In this document: in pieces, positions 5,268-12,578 of the stretch
Numbering within the stretch: position 1 is the first letter of the stretch
Layout of the letters: every line of letters begins with the position of its first letter
Assembly: GCA_023426765.1 (NCBI GenBank)
Contig: JAEZBW010000122.1
Coordinates: forward strand, 1-12,904
Length of the DNA: 12,904 nucleotides
Reading direction: 5' to 3'
Source: Bacillota bacterium
GTDB lineage: Bacteria > Bacillota > Clostridia > DSM-8532
The notes under the pieces: model-generated
Database searches by the model: none
What the model was told of the DNA's origin: nothing
Seen by the model: the letters and a program-made list of their open reading frames with translations, nothing else
Translations under genes and position numbers: made by a program

Positions 5268-6785
5268 ATGAGCCAGAAGGATAAAACTGAAGCTTTTCTT
5301 TTGGAAATGAACGATATCAATAAAAGCTTTCCCGGTGTTAAAGCCCTGGATAATGCCCGGCTGAAGATCCGGCCTCATTCGGTGCATGCATTGATGGGAG
5401 AGAATGGCGCGGGCAAATCGACCCTGATGAAATGCCTGTTTGGGATTTATCAGCATGATTCGGGCGAGATTATTTTTAAGGGGGGGCCCGTCAGCTTCAG
5501 TAATCCACGGCAGGCGCTGGACAATGGTGTATCGATGGTTCATCAGGAGCTGAACCAGGTGATGGATCGCAGTGTCATGGAAAACATCTGGCTTGGAAGA
5601 TTTCCGATGAAGGGAATTATTGTCGACAGCAAAAAGATGTATGCAGACACCGAAAAAATCTTTAAGAACCTGAATATTGACGTCGATCCGGCCGCAATTA
5701 TCAACACCCTCTCTGTTTCGCAAAGACAAATGGTTGAAATCGCGAAAGCAGTGTCCTGCAGTGCCAAAATTATCGTGTTTGATGAGCCCACCTCATCACT
5801 GACCGAAGTGGAAGTGAAGCATCTGTTTGGCATTATCCGCAAGCTTCGGGATGAAGGCTGCGGGATAGTCTATATTTCACATAAAATGGAAGAAATATTG
5901 GAAATATCGGATGAAGTTACGGTTATGCGGGACGGTAAATGGATTTATACCGGAAGCAGCAGTGATTTAACCTTTGACAAGATGATCAGCCTGATTGTCG
6001 GCAGAGAGCTTACAAACCGTTTTCCGCCCAAAAAAACAAAGCCCTCGGACGAGGTCATTCTGAGCGTGGAGAACCTTGCCGGGGAATATATGCCGACCGT
6101 CACCGACGCATCCTTTCAGCTTCGAAAAGGTGAGATATTAGGGGTGGCAGGCCTGATGGGATCCCGCAGAACCGAGACGGTTGAAACCCTGTTTGGCATT
6201 CGGAAACGCAAAAGCGGCCGCATTCAGCTTCAAGACAGGCAGATAGAAAACAGGAATGCCCGGGAATCCAAAGGCAACGGTTTTGCGCTTTTAACGGAGG
6301 AACGCCGGTATTCGGGCATTTTTCCGACGCTGGACATCACCTTTAACAGCATGATAGCCAATATTGATCGGTATACCAACAGGTTTGGCGTCCTGAATGA
6401 GAAAAAAATGAAGGAAGACACCAAATGGGTGGTTGACGCGCTGAGCGTGAAAACACCGGGGAACAAAACCAAAATTCAAAACCTTTCAGGCGGGAATCAG
6501 CAAAAGGTGATCATGGGCCGCTGGCTGCTGACACAACCCACCATCATGCTGCTGGATGAACCAACCCGAGGCATTGATGTTGGGGCAAAATATGATATAT
6601 ACCAGCTGATTATCGATTGTGCGGAAAAAGGAAACGCAGTGGTCTTTATCTCCTCGGAAATGCCCGAGCTGCTCGGGATATCCGATCGTATCATGGTTAT
6701 GAGCAATGGCCGCGTTGCCGGCATTGTCGAAGCAAAAAACACATCGCAGGAAGAACTGCTGCGACTTGCCGCCAGGTACCTGTAG
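5268..6785 (+). CDS. mglA: Sugar ABC importer ATPase with two nucleotide-binding domains (MglA homologue)
   Basis: This cytoplasmic ATPase energises the importer. It is a tandem-NBD protein of 505 aa, the normal length. Domain 1 has Walker A GENGAGKST (44-52), signature LSVSQRQ (148-154) and Walker B with D172-E173. Domain 2 has the degenerate Walker A GLMGSRRTE (295-303) usual for this family, the signature LSGGNQQ (406-412) and D430-E431 in LLDEPTRGIDVGAKY. Close similarity to E. coli MglA extends through TEERR and SSEMPELLGISDRI. I choose ATG 5268 because AGGGTGAT (5253-5260) is then 7 bases upstream. ATG 5259 and GTG 5256 are in frame but sit on that ribosome site. It lies 78 bases after mglB and 15 before mglC. 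Confidence 0.93.
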   Translation: MSQKDKTEAFLLEMNDINKSFPGVKALDNARLKIRPHSVHALMGENGAGKSTLMKCLFGIYQHDSGEIIFKGGPVSFSNPRQALDNGVSMVHQELNQVMDRSVMENIWLGRFPMKGIIVDSKKMYADTEKIFKNLNIDVDPAAIINTLSVSQRQMVEIAKAVSCSAKIIVFDEPTSSLTEVEVKHLFGIIRKLRDEGCGIVYISHKMEEILEISDEVTVMRDGKWIYTGSSSDLTFDKMISLIVGRELTNRFPPKKTKPSDEVILSVENLAGEYMPTVTDASFQLRKGEILGVAGLMGSRRTETVETLFGIRKRKSGRIQLQDRQIENRNARESKGNGFALLTEERRYSGIFPTLDITFNSMIANIDRYTNRFGVLNEKKMKEDTKWVVDALSVKTPGNKTKIQNLSGGNQQKVIMGRWLLTQPTIMLLDEPTRGIDVGAKYDIYQLIIDCAEKGNAVVFISSEMPELLGISDRIMVMSNGRVAGIVEAKNTSQEELLRLAARYL

Positions 6786-6800
6786 AGAGGATGAAATGTT

Positions 6801-7835
6801 ATGAATATGTTCGCTTCCACAATCAAAAAACTGGAATCGAAAAGCCTGAAGGATTTATTGATCAACAATGCCATTTATATTGTGCTTATCGCACTGTTTG
6901 GAACCATTGTGGCGATGGATCCCTCCTTTTTGAATATTAAGAACTTTGGGTTTATCTTAAGCCAGTCGGCCACAAGAATGATCTTTGCCTGCGCTATTGC
7001 GGGGCCCATCGTTCTGGGGGGTACCGACCTTTCGGCAGGACGGCTGATAGGCTTTGCAGGGCTGATTACCGCATCGCTGCTTCAGTCACCGGATTATGTC
7101 TCAAGGGTTTTCCCAAATTTGCCGCGGCTGCCGATATGGCTGCCAATTCTTCTGGGCATGGTGATCTGCGGTTTGTTCTCGCTTGCTCACGGCTTTTTGG
7201 TTGCAAAAATGAAGGTAGCTCCCTTTATTGCATCCCTGGGCATGCAAATGGTGGTTTACGGATTAATGTCGGTATATTTTGACGCAGTAAGCAATTCAGC
7301 TCCTATCGGAGTGCTTGACAATAAATTCACCAGCTTCGCACAGAATGGAATTAATATTTTTGGCTTCCGGCTGCAGTTCATCATCTTGTATGCGGTGGTT
7401 GTTGTGGGAATTGTCTGGTTTATATGGAACAAGACGAAGCTTGGGAAAAACATGTTCGCCATCGGCGGGAACCCCGAAGCGGCAAATGTGTCGGGGGTAA
7501 ACATCGTATTCAATATGCTGGCGATCTATGTTCTGGCCGGCTTGCTGTACGGCTTTGGCGGCGCCCTTGAAGTAGCCCGTACGGGTAGCGCGACCAACGC
7601 TTTGGGTCAGAGCTATGAACTGGATGCCATCGCAGCCTGCGTGGTAGGCGGCGTATCCATGCGCGGCGGCATTGGAACGATTAAAGGAATTATTACAGGT
7701 GTTCTGCTATTCCAAATCATCAGCTATGGGTTGGTTTATATCCAGGTGAATCCCTATCTGGTTTACTTCGTAAAAGGGGCTATCATTCTCATTGCAGTAG
7801 TGATTGACACACAGAAGTACATTAAGAAAAAGTAA
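6801..7835 (+). CDS. mglC: Sugar ABC importer permease (MglC homologue)
   Basis: This integral membrane permease of the galactose/ribose (BPD_transp_2) type has 344 aa, with about eight to ten hydrophobic segments. The strings GGTDLSAGR (near residue 72), GKNMFAIGGNPEAANVSGVN (the cytoplasmic loop that docks on the ATPase) and YELDAIAACVVGGVS correspond closely to E. coli MglC. It probably works as a homodimer with MglA. The start ATG at 6801 follows AGAGAGG at 6784-6790; a second in-frame ATG at 6807 is possible. It is tightly coupled to mglA (15 bases between) and to the following dehydrogenase (18 bases), so all are probably on one transcript. Confidence 0.93.
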   Translation: MNMFASTIKKLESKSLKDLLINNAIYIVLIALFGTIVAMDPSFLNIKNFGFILSQSATRMIFACAIAGPIVLGGTDLSAGRLIGFAGLITASLLQSPDYVSRVFPNLPRLPIWLPILLGMVICGLFSLAHGFLVAKMKVAPFIASLGMQMVVYGLMSVYFDAVSNSAPIGVLDNKFTSFAQNGINIFGFRLQFIILYAVVVVGIVWFIWNKTKLGKNMFAIGGNPEAANVSGVNIVFNMLAIYVLAGLLYGFGGALEVARTGSATNALGQSYELDAIAACVVGGVSMRGGIGTIKGIITGVLLFQIISYGLVYIQVNPYLVYFVKGAIILIAVVIDTQKYIKKK

Positions 7836-7853
7836 AAAGGCTGGAGAAAAGAC

Positions 7854-8885
7854 ATGAGTAATAAGACGATGAAAGCTGCAGTTCTGGAGCACTTCCATCA
7901 AAAGCTTGCCGTCAGGGAGGTTCCAATACCTGCCCCTGGCCGGGGAGAAGTGCTGATCAAAGTAAGGGCCAGCGGTTTGTGCGGAACCGATTTGCACATT
8001 CAGGACGGGCGGCTGGCGACCATCCGAACGCCTTATATCCCGGGGCACGAAACAGCCGGTGAGGTATACGAGCTGGGTGATGAGGTAACGGGCTTTGAAG
8101 TTGGGGATACGGTCATCGTTGCAATCGATATTCTGTGCAATACCTGCCGTTTCTGTACCACAGGAAGAGGAAACCTGTGTACAAACCTGGTGCGTCTGGG
8201 TTTTGAGCGCAATGGCGGTCACTGTGAATATATGGTAGCGCCTGCCGCCAATTTATTGAAAATTGACAGAAGGGTTCCCTTTGAAAAGGCGGCAATCATT
8301 CCGGATGCCGTAGCCTGCATGTATCACGCCATCAAGAACCAGGGCCAGGTTCGCGCATCCGATAAAATATGCATTCTGGGCATTGGCGGCTTAGGCTTTC
8401 AGGGAATACAAATCGCTAAGCATTTCGGTGCGGAGGTTTACTGTACAAGCCGGAAGGATGAAAAGCTGGAGATTGCATGCCGGTTTGGAGCCCACGCAGG
8501 AATTAACACATCCCGGGAAGATCTGGTTCAAAGGATTCACGAGCTGACCATGGGTGAAATGTGTGATGTTGTATTTGACAACATCGGCATCGGTTCATCC
8601 ATCCAAACCAGCCTGGATATCGTAAGGCCGGGGGGCAAGGTTGTGATGGTCGGGTACGATGAAGATACCTTCCAGGCGCGGTACCAAACTACGGCCATGA
8701 AGGAAAAGGAGATCATCGGCATCCGTGGAAGCAACCGAAGGGATCTGGTGGAAACCATCCGGCTGGTTGAAAAAGGAATCCTCGATCCGTTTGTATATAA
8801 AACATATAGTCTTGACAATATCAATGAAGCCATGGAACAGCTTCGTTCAGGCAATTCCCTGGGAAGAACGGTCATCACCTTCTGA
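7854..8885 (+). CDS. Zinc-dependent medium-chain dehydrogenase, second copy
   Basis: This NAD(P)-dependent dehydrogenase has 343 aa. The catalytic-zinc site includes C43 (GLCGTD) and H65-E66 (GHE), with D151 at the place of the fourth ligand instead of Cys. The structural zinc is held by C95, C98, C101 and C109. The cofactor fold has GIGGLG at 176-181. GGAG (7843-7846) lies 7 bases before the ATG. It follows mglC by 18 bases and precedes the lactonase, so it is a good candidate for the enzyme that makes the lactonase's substrate by oxidising the imported sugar (inference). It diverges strongly from the dehydrogenase at 2582, including the fourth zinc ligand, so it is not a recent duplicate. 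Other family activities (threonine, sorbitol or general alcohol dehydrogenase) cannot be excluded. Confidence 0.9.
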   Translation: MSNKTMKAAVLEHFHQKLAVREVPIPAPGRGEVLIKVRASGLCGTDLHIQDGRLATIRTPYIPGHETAGEVYELGDEVTGFEVGDTVIVAIDILCNTCRFCTTGRGNLCTNLVRLGFERNGGHCEYMVAPAANLLKIDRRVPFEKAAIIPDAVACMYHAIKNQGQVRASDKICILGIGGLGFQGIQIAKHFGAEVYCTSRKDEKLEIACRFGAHAGINTSREDLVQRIHELTMGEMCDVVFDNIGIGSSIQTSLDIVRPGGKVVMVGYDEDTFQARYQTTAMKEKEIIGIRGSNRRDLVETIRLVEKGILDPFVYKTYSLDNINEAMEQLRSGNSLGRTVITF

Positions 8886-8947
8886 TTTCCGCAAATTCAA
8901 TTTATTTTGTTTTGCAGCCATGAGTAATCGCAATGGAGGGCATCGTC

Positions 8948-10057
8948 ATGTCAAAAAACATAGTAGTATATACGGGAACCTATACACAGCCCATCCGGTT
9001 TGGTACCGGACAAATCCTGAACGGGAAAGGGAAGGGGATATACCGTTTTCTATTCAATTCCGGAACAGGAACGCTGACACAACATGGCGAAGTAACGGAA
9101 GCTATCAATCCCTCTTATTTGACCATGGACAGGAATAGAAAATTTCTGTATGCCGTAAACGAGCTGAAGGAATATCAGGGACAAGCCTGCGGCAGTGTCA
9201 GCGCCTACAGGGTTGATCCTGAAACACATGCTCTAACGCTGCTGAATACGCAGCCGACAGGGGGAACCGACCCTTGCCATGTGATCGTCAATCAGAAAAG
9301 CACCCATGTTTTTGTTTCGAATTTCATGAGCGGAAGTATTTGCGTCCTTCCAATCGCAAAAGACGGCTCTCTGAAGCAGGCGTCCTGCTTTATCCAGCAC
9401 AGCGGCTCCAGTGTGAATCAGGCGCGTCAGTCATCTCCCCACGCTCATTCGCTGATCTTTGATGAACATGAACAGCGTGCCTTTGTGCCCGATCTGGGCA
9501 TCGACAAAGTGATGACATATTGCACCGATTTTGCCGGCGGGAAGCTTCACCCGAACGGGATACCCTTCTTTAAAACCCAGCCGGGCGCGGGCCCCAGGCA
9601 TTGCGTTTTCGGAAGGAATTACAGGTATTGTTACCTGATCAATGAACTGGACAGTTCCATTTCTGTTCTTGCCTATGACAGTGGCGACGGATCCTTCCAT
9701 GAGCTTCAAAAGGTTCCGACGGTTCCGGATGATTCCGCCCCGGAGAACACCTGCGCGGACGTTCATATTTCCCCGGACGGGAGGTTCCTTTACGGCTCGA
9801 ACCGCGGCCACAACAGCATCATTGCTTATGCGGTGGATCAAGGCACCGGGCGGCTCAGCTATGTCGACACAACCCCCAGTGGCGGCCAAATACCCAGGAA
9901 TTTCACGATAGACCCCACCGGATCCTATGTGTTGGCCTGCAACCAGGATTCCGACAACATTGTTGTTTTCCGAATAGACAACGAAACCGGCAGGCTTTCA
10001 AAGGTATCAGAAACCGAAGTGCCTACGCCGGTATGCATAAAGACCTATTGGCTGTAA
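8948..10057 (+). CDS. Beta-propeller lactonase (6-phosphogluconolactonase/YkgB family)
   Basis: This cytoplasmic lactone hydrolase of the seven-bladed propeller family has 369 aa (family usually about 330-380) and no signal peptide. Family strings are YTGTYTQ (8-14), SSPHAHS (162-168), GPRH (215-218), ENTCADVHISPDGRFLYGSN leading into SNRGH (284-288), and the final-blade PRNFTIDPTGSYVLACNQDS. ATG 8948 is chosen because GGAGGG at 8935-8940 is 7 bases upstream; the longer frame from 8933 would overlap that site. It ends the plus-strand locus. With an ABC importer and no kinase in the cluster, an unphosphorylated aldonolactone is a likelier substrate than 6-phosphogluconolactone (inference). Family members with muconate-cyclase activity exist but do not fit the neighbourhood. 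Confidence 0.88.
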   Translation: MSKNIVVYTGTYTQPIRFGTGQILNGKGKGIYRFLFNSGTGTLTQHGEVTEAINPSYLTMDRNRKFLYAVNELKEYQGQACGSVSAYRVDPETHALTLLNTQPTGGTDPCHVIVNQKSTHVFVSNFMSGSICVLPIAKDGSLKQASCFIQHSGSSVNQARQSSPHAHSLIFDEHEQRAFVPDLGIDKVMTYCTDFAGGKLHPNGIPFFKTQPGAGPRHCVFGRNYRYCYLINELDSSISVLAYDSGDGSFHELQKVPTVPDDSAPENTCADVHISPDGRFLYGSNRGHNSIIAYAVDQGTGRLSYVDTTPSGGQIPRNFTIDPTGSYVLACNQDSDNIVVFRIDNETGRLSKVSETEVPTPVCIKTYWL

Positions 10058-10103
10058 TGCTGTTATAGCTGTAATGGAAGAAAAATGAGATAAAAATGAA
10101 ATG

Positions 10104-10138
10104 AAAAACCATGCCCTTGCTTCACTTACCTGGTTTTT
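10104..10138 (-). terminator. Possible terminator between the convergent lactonase and mutarotase genes
   Basis: AAAAACCA at 10104-10111 pairs with TGGTTTTT at 10131-10138 across a 19-nt loop. On the minus strand the stem is followed by CATTTCATTTTT, so it could end the mutarotase transcript. On the plus strand it might serve the lactonase transcript. The stem is AT-rich and overlaps the last codons of the mutarotase gene, so support is modest. Confidence 0.35.
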
Positions 10139-10595
10139 GTGAATTGTGTATCATACCGGTATCAGAAAAAACAAAACCTTTTCTGATGATAATGTCGGCC
10201 ATTGCACGCGGATCAGAAGTTTGTATGGTTGCATAAGCATTTTTGGTCCGCTGGTAGAATTCCCTGCGCGACACTTTATTCAGTATAAGTGGGTTGACAG
10301 AGGGTATCTTCTTTAACACATTCTGATAATCGTCCCATATTTGTGGTTCTTCATAAATCCCATAATCAAGAGACATGATTGTAACCGGAAATTCTTCATC
10401 CTCATCCAGGGGAAAGTATTTCAATATTTCGGCCAATAATATATGGTTAAAAGGAGAATAAGAATATACCACCCGCTTACTCATAGCAGATGCCATATAA
10501 TTTGCATCTGCAATGACCAATTCGTCGAGATGCCCCATTCGATAAATCATTTCATATATTTCAGGAGTGATCAGATCTGATATGTTTTTCAGCAT
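10122..10595 (-). CDS. RbsD/FucU-family sugar mutarotase
   Basis: This small cytoplasmic enzyme of 157 aa (FucU about 140) belongs to a family that interconverts anomers or ring forms of monosaccharides. The N-terminus MLKNISDLITPE and the stretch H22-x-D24-E25 ... ADAN (29-32) match FucU closely, and REFYQRTKNAYATI (111-124) matches the FucU region FYERAQKAFAIV. H22 and D30 correspond to the conserved His and Asp. The usual C-terminal TGE...YxN is replaced by TSD (126-128) and M132-A-D134, so two conserved contact residues are changed. The start is ATG at 10595 with GGAG 8 bases upstream. It has its own consensus promoter (10646-10674, minus). It is convergent with the lactonase, so it is probably functionally linked to the sugar locus though not in the operon. 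Confidence 0.85.
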   Translation of the reverse strand: MLKNISDLITPEIYEMIYRMGHLDELVIADANYMASAMSKRVVYSYSPFNHILLAEILKYFPLDEDEEFPVTIMSLDYGIYEEPQIWDDYQNVLKKIPSVNPLILNKVSRREFYQRTKNAYATIQTSDPRAMADIIIRKGFVFSDTGMIHNSQKPGK

Positions 10596-10645
10596 GTTAC
10601 CATCTCCAAAAATTTGAATTGTGCGATGCTGCCCTCATCAAGTAA

Positions 10646-10674
10646 ATTATAGTATTTCAGAGAACTGATGTCAA
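10646..10674 (-). promoter_or_regulatory. Consensus sigma-A promoter of the mutarotase gene
   Basis: On the minus strand a perfect -35 TTGACA (10669-10674) and a perfect -10 TATAAT (10646-10651) are separated by exactly 17 bases. The start would be near 10639, giving a leader of about 44 nt. No LacI-type CGTATACA site overlaps it, so the gene is probably not controlled like the operon. Confidence 0.85.
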
Positions 10675-10725
10675 TTGGTACAATCAACGGATACATAAGC
10701 CTACGGAGCAAGGCGGATTAAAAGA

Positions 10726-10749
10726 ATAATTTCCCTGGCTCGAAATTAT
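10726..10749. repeat. Inverted repeat ATAATTTC/GAAATTAT
   Basis: Perfect 8-bp arms at 10726-10733 and 10742-10749 enclose an 8-nt spacer (CCTGGCTC). It lies between the divergent mutarotase and exporter genes, about 50 bases upstream of the mutarotase -35. It could be an operator for a dimeric regulator; the family is unknown. Confidence 0.45.
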
Positions 10750-10775
10750 CAGACTCATCCTGCAAGATACCGTAT

Positions 10776-10805
10776 TGATTAAAAATGATTAAAATTGCAT
10801 TAAAT
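10776..10805 (+). repeat. Three tandem 10-bp direct repeats upstream of the exporter genes
   Basis: TGATTAAAAA (10776), TGATTAAAAT (10786) and TGCATTAAAT (10796) run head to tail at exactly one helical turn, and a further similar TGTTAAAAAT is at 10811-10820. Direct repeats at this period are typical of binding sites for OmpR/PhoB-type response regulators, and phased A-tracts also bend DNA. They end about 31 bases before a weak promoter candidate. Confidence 0.5.
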
Positions 10806-10836
10806 GGGCTTGTTAAAAATCTGACGTTATCCTGAT

Positions 10837-10865
10837 TTGCTTTTAGCGCGGCAACAGTGTAACAT
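10837..10865 (+). promoter_or_regulatory. Weak candidate promoter of the export locus
   Basis: TTGCTT (10837-10842) and TAACAT (10860-10865) are 17 bases apart, matching consensus at three and four positions. A weak promoter next to tandem repeats would fit activator-dependent expression. The 303-base stretch 10596-10898 holds this, the mutarotase promoter, the inverted repeat and the direct repeats, and no gene. Confidence 0.3.
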
Positions 10866-10898
10866 AATGAATAGTTGATACTAGTGGGGTTAATGAAA

Positions 10899-11648
10899 AT
10901 GATCTACATGGAAAACCTCTGGAAGGTTTATAATACAGGAACCATTTCGGTTGAAGCGTTAAAGGGGATCAATTTCAGCGTTGAAGAAGGCGAATTCGTT
11001 TCCATCATGGGTCCGTCCGGCTCCGGCAAGTCCACGCTGATGAACATTATCGGCTGTCTGGATAAAATGACGAAGGGAGTTTACACGCTGAACAACACCG
11101 ACATATCAGGCTTGTCCGAGTTTGAGCTTGCAAAGATCAGAAATGCAAGGATCGGCTTTGTTTTTCAAACCTTCAATCTGCTGCCAAGGATGACTGCATT
11201 GAAAAATGTGGAACTGCCGATGATATATGCCGGAGAATCCGCGAAAATACGGCGTGAGAAAGCGATCGAAGCTTTGCGGAAGGTCGATTTGCTGGATAGA
11301 ATGGATCACAAACCGAACGAGCTGTCAGGCGGCCAGCGGCAAAGGGTTGCCATTGCCAGGGCTTTGGTGAACACCCCCAGCATTCTTCTGGCCGATGAGC
11401 CCACCGGCAACCTGGACAGTAAATCCGGCGAAGAGATCATGGCCATTTTTCAAAACCTGAACAGGGAAGGCGTAACGATTGTCCTGGTTACCCATGAACC
11501 CGATATTGCAATGCATACCCACCGGGTCGTCACCTTCCGGGACGGTTTGGTGCTGAAGGACGAAAAAGTTGAGAAACCTGTGGATGCGCTTCATGTGTTG
11601 GATTCGATGATCCGGCAGAATGTGATTTATCAGGAAAAGATCGTGTAG
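10899..11648 (+). CDS. ABC exporter ATP-binding protein (MacB/LolD type)
   Basis: This cytoplasmic ATPase of a MacB/LolD-type system pairs with an FtsX-like permease, not seen here. It has 249 aa. Walker A GPSGSGKST lies near residue 38. The signature LSGGQRQRVAIARAL is followed by Walker B in ILLADEPTGNLDSKSGEE, the hallmark of this subfamily, and then the H-loop THE. The start chosen is ATG 10899 (MIYMENLWKVY, the usual N-terminus), 9 bases after GTGGGG. ATG 10893 and TTG 10875 are in frame alternatives. It overlaps the ribosome site of the Yip1 gene at its stop, so the two are translationally close. With the adaptor at 12579 it suggests a tripartite-like export of a peptide, antibiotic or lipid. 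The substrate is unknown. Confidence 0.92.
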   Translation: MIYMENLWKVYNTGTISVEALKGINFSVEEGEFVSIMGPSGSGKSTLMNIIGCLDKMTKGVYTLNNTDISGLSEFELAKIRNARIGFVFQTFNLLPRMTALKNVELPMIYAGESAKIRREKAIEALRKVDLLDRMDHKPNELSGGQRQRVAIARALVNTPSILLADEPTGNLDSKSGEEIMAIFQNLNREGVTIVLVTHEPDIAMHTHRVVTFRDGLVLKDEKVEKPVDALHVLDSMIRQNVIYQEKIV

Positions 11649-11663
11649 GAGGGGGAACTGAAA

Positions 11664-12434
11664 ATGAAGGGAAATAATGAAAACATGCTCCTGGATGACA
11701 TGAAGGTACCTGAAAAAATGAATCTCTTTCAGAGAATCGGCAATTTATTTTTTGCACCTTCGAAATTGTTCGCTTTTATCAGAAAAAAGCCGACAGTCCT
11801 TCTTCCCATCATTTTAATATCAATCGGCGCCATCGCCAGCCAGCTGCTGTTGCTGGAACAAACAAAAGACATGTCGCTTGATTTAATGTATAACACCTAT
11901 AAAAGTATGGGGATGAGTACCACACCGGGTCAGATAGAGCAGTTGGTAAACACGAGCGCAATTATCGGTGTAGCAGCATCACCCCTTACATATCTGATTG
12001 TCTGGCTGATTGCTACGCTGTTGCTTTACCTGGTCTTCAGGCTGGTGAAATGTGAAAAGGGGCTTAAGAAATACTTTTCCATGACCGGCTATATTCTGAT
12101 GATCACCATGGTGGGAACGATCATTCATTCTGCGTACATCTACCTGACCGGAAACAGTTTAACAAGCCCTATGGCCACGTCTGTTGCGTCGCTGCTTAAC
12201 CCGGAACTACAGGGTACCTTCCTTTATGGGCTGTCAAGCCAGATAGAAATCTTCAACCTGTGGACCTTTGTTTTGTTTGGAATTGGGTTTGTATACACAG
12301 GCCGGGTAGAAAAGAAAAAGTCCTTCGCCCTGACCACCATTCTGGCTGTCATTGTCATCCTCGGAAGCGCGGGGCTTTCCCTCCTGTCCACCGGGATGCA
12401 AAACAACCTGATGGGGGTCATGGGTGGCTATTGA
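11664..12434 (+). CDS. Yip1-domain integral membrane protein
   Basis: This is a 256-aa membrane protein with about five hydrophobic segments (roughly residues 43-62, 99-127, 140-163, 200-216 and 223-243). The N-terminal phrase NLFFAPSKLFAFIRKKPTVL followed by LPIIL is typical of bacterial Yip1-domain (PF04893) proteins. The function of bacterial Yip1 proteins is poorly defined. The start ATG has AGGAGGGGG at 11647-11655, which overlaps the stop of the ATPase gene, so the pair is surely co-transcribed. Position between the ATPase and the adaptor suggests a role as an accessory part of the exporter rather than a housekeeping protein (inference). Confidence 0.82.
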   Translation: MKGNNENMLLDDMKVPEKMNLFQRIGNLFFAPSKLFAFIRKKPTVLLPIILISIGAIASQLLLLEQTKDMSLDLMYNTYKSMGMSTTPGQIEQLVNTSAIIGVAASPLTYLIVWLIATLLLYLVFRLVKCEKGLKKYFSMTGYILMITMVGTIIHSAYIYLTGNSLTSPMATSVASLLNPELQGTFLYGLSSQIEIFNLWTFVLFGIGFVYTGRVEKKKSFALTTILAVIVILGSAGLSLLSTGMQNNLMGVMGGY

Positions 12435-12452
12435 CCGCAAAGAGCCTGTGAC

Positions 12453-12467
12453 CGGCGCAAGGCGCCG
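12453..12467 (+). repeat. Short GC-rich hairpin between Yip1 and adaptor genes
   Basis: CGGCGC (12453-12458) and GCGCCG (12462-12467) form a 6-bp stem with an AAG loop, and AGCC (12443-12446) with GGCT (12475-12478) can extend it as an outer helix. There is no U-run directly after, so it is more likely an intercistronic stabiliser or attenuator than a terminator. The rest of 12435-12578 shows only the adaptor's ribosome site. Confidence 0.4.
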
Positions 12468-12578
12468 AGTATCGGGCTTATTCCCTTTATGCTTAACGCA
12501 TATCATCTAAAATAAAAAGGTTTATTAACAGAATTGCTGAACCGGAACTTTTAATAACGATACGAGGAGATTGTTTCC

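Noticed and set aside
8063..8070. GTATAC strings at about 8064 and 12291 as further operators
   Set aside because: They are inside coding sequence and lack the CG centre and the TGNAA half.
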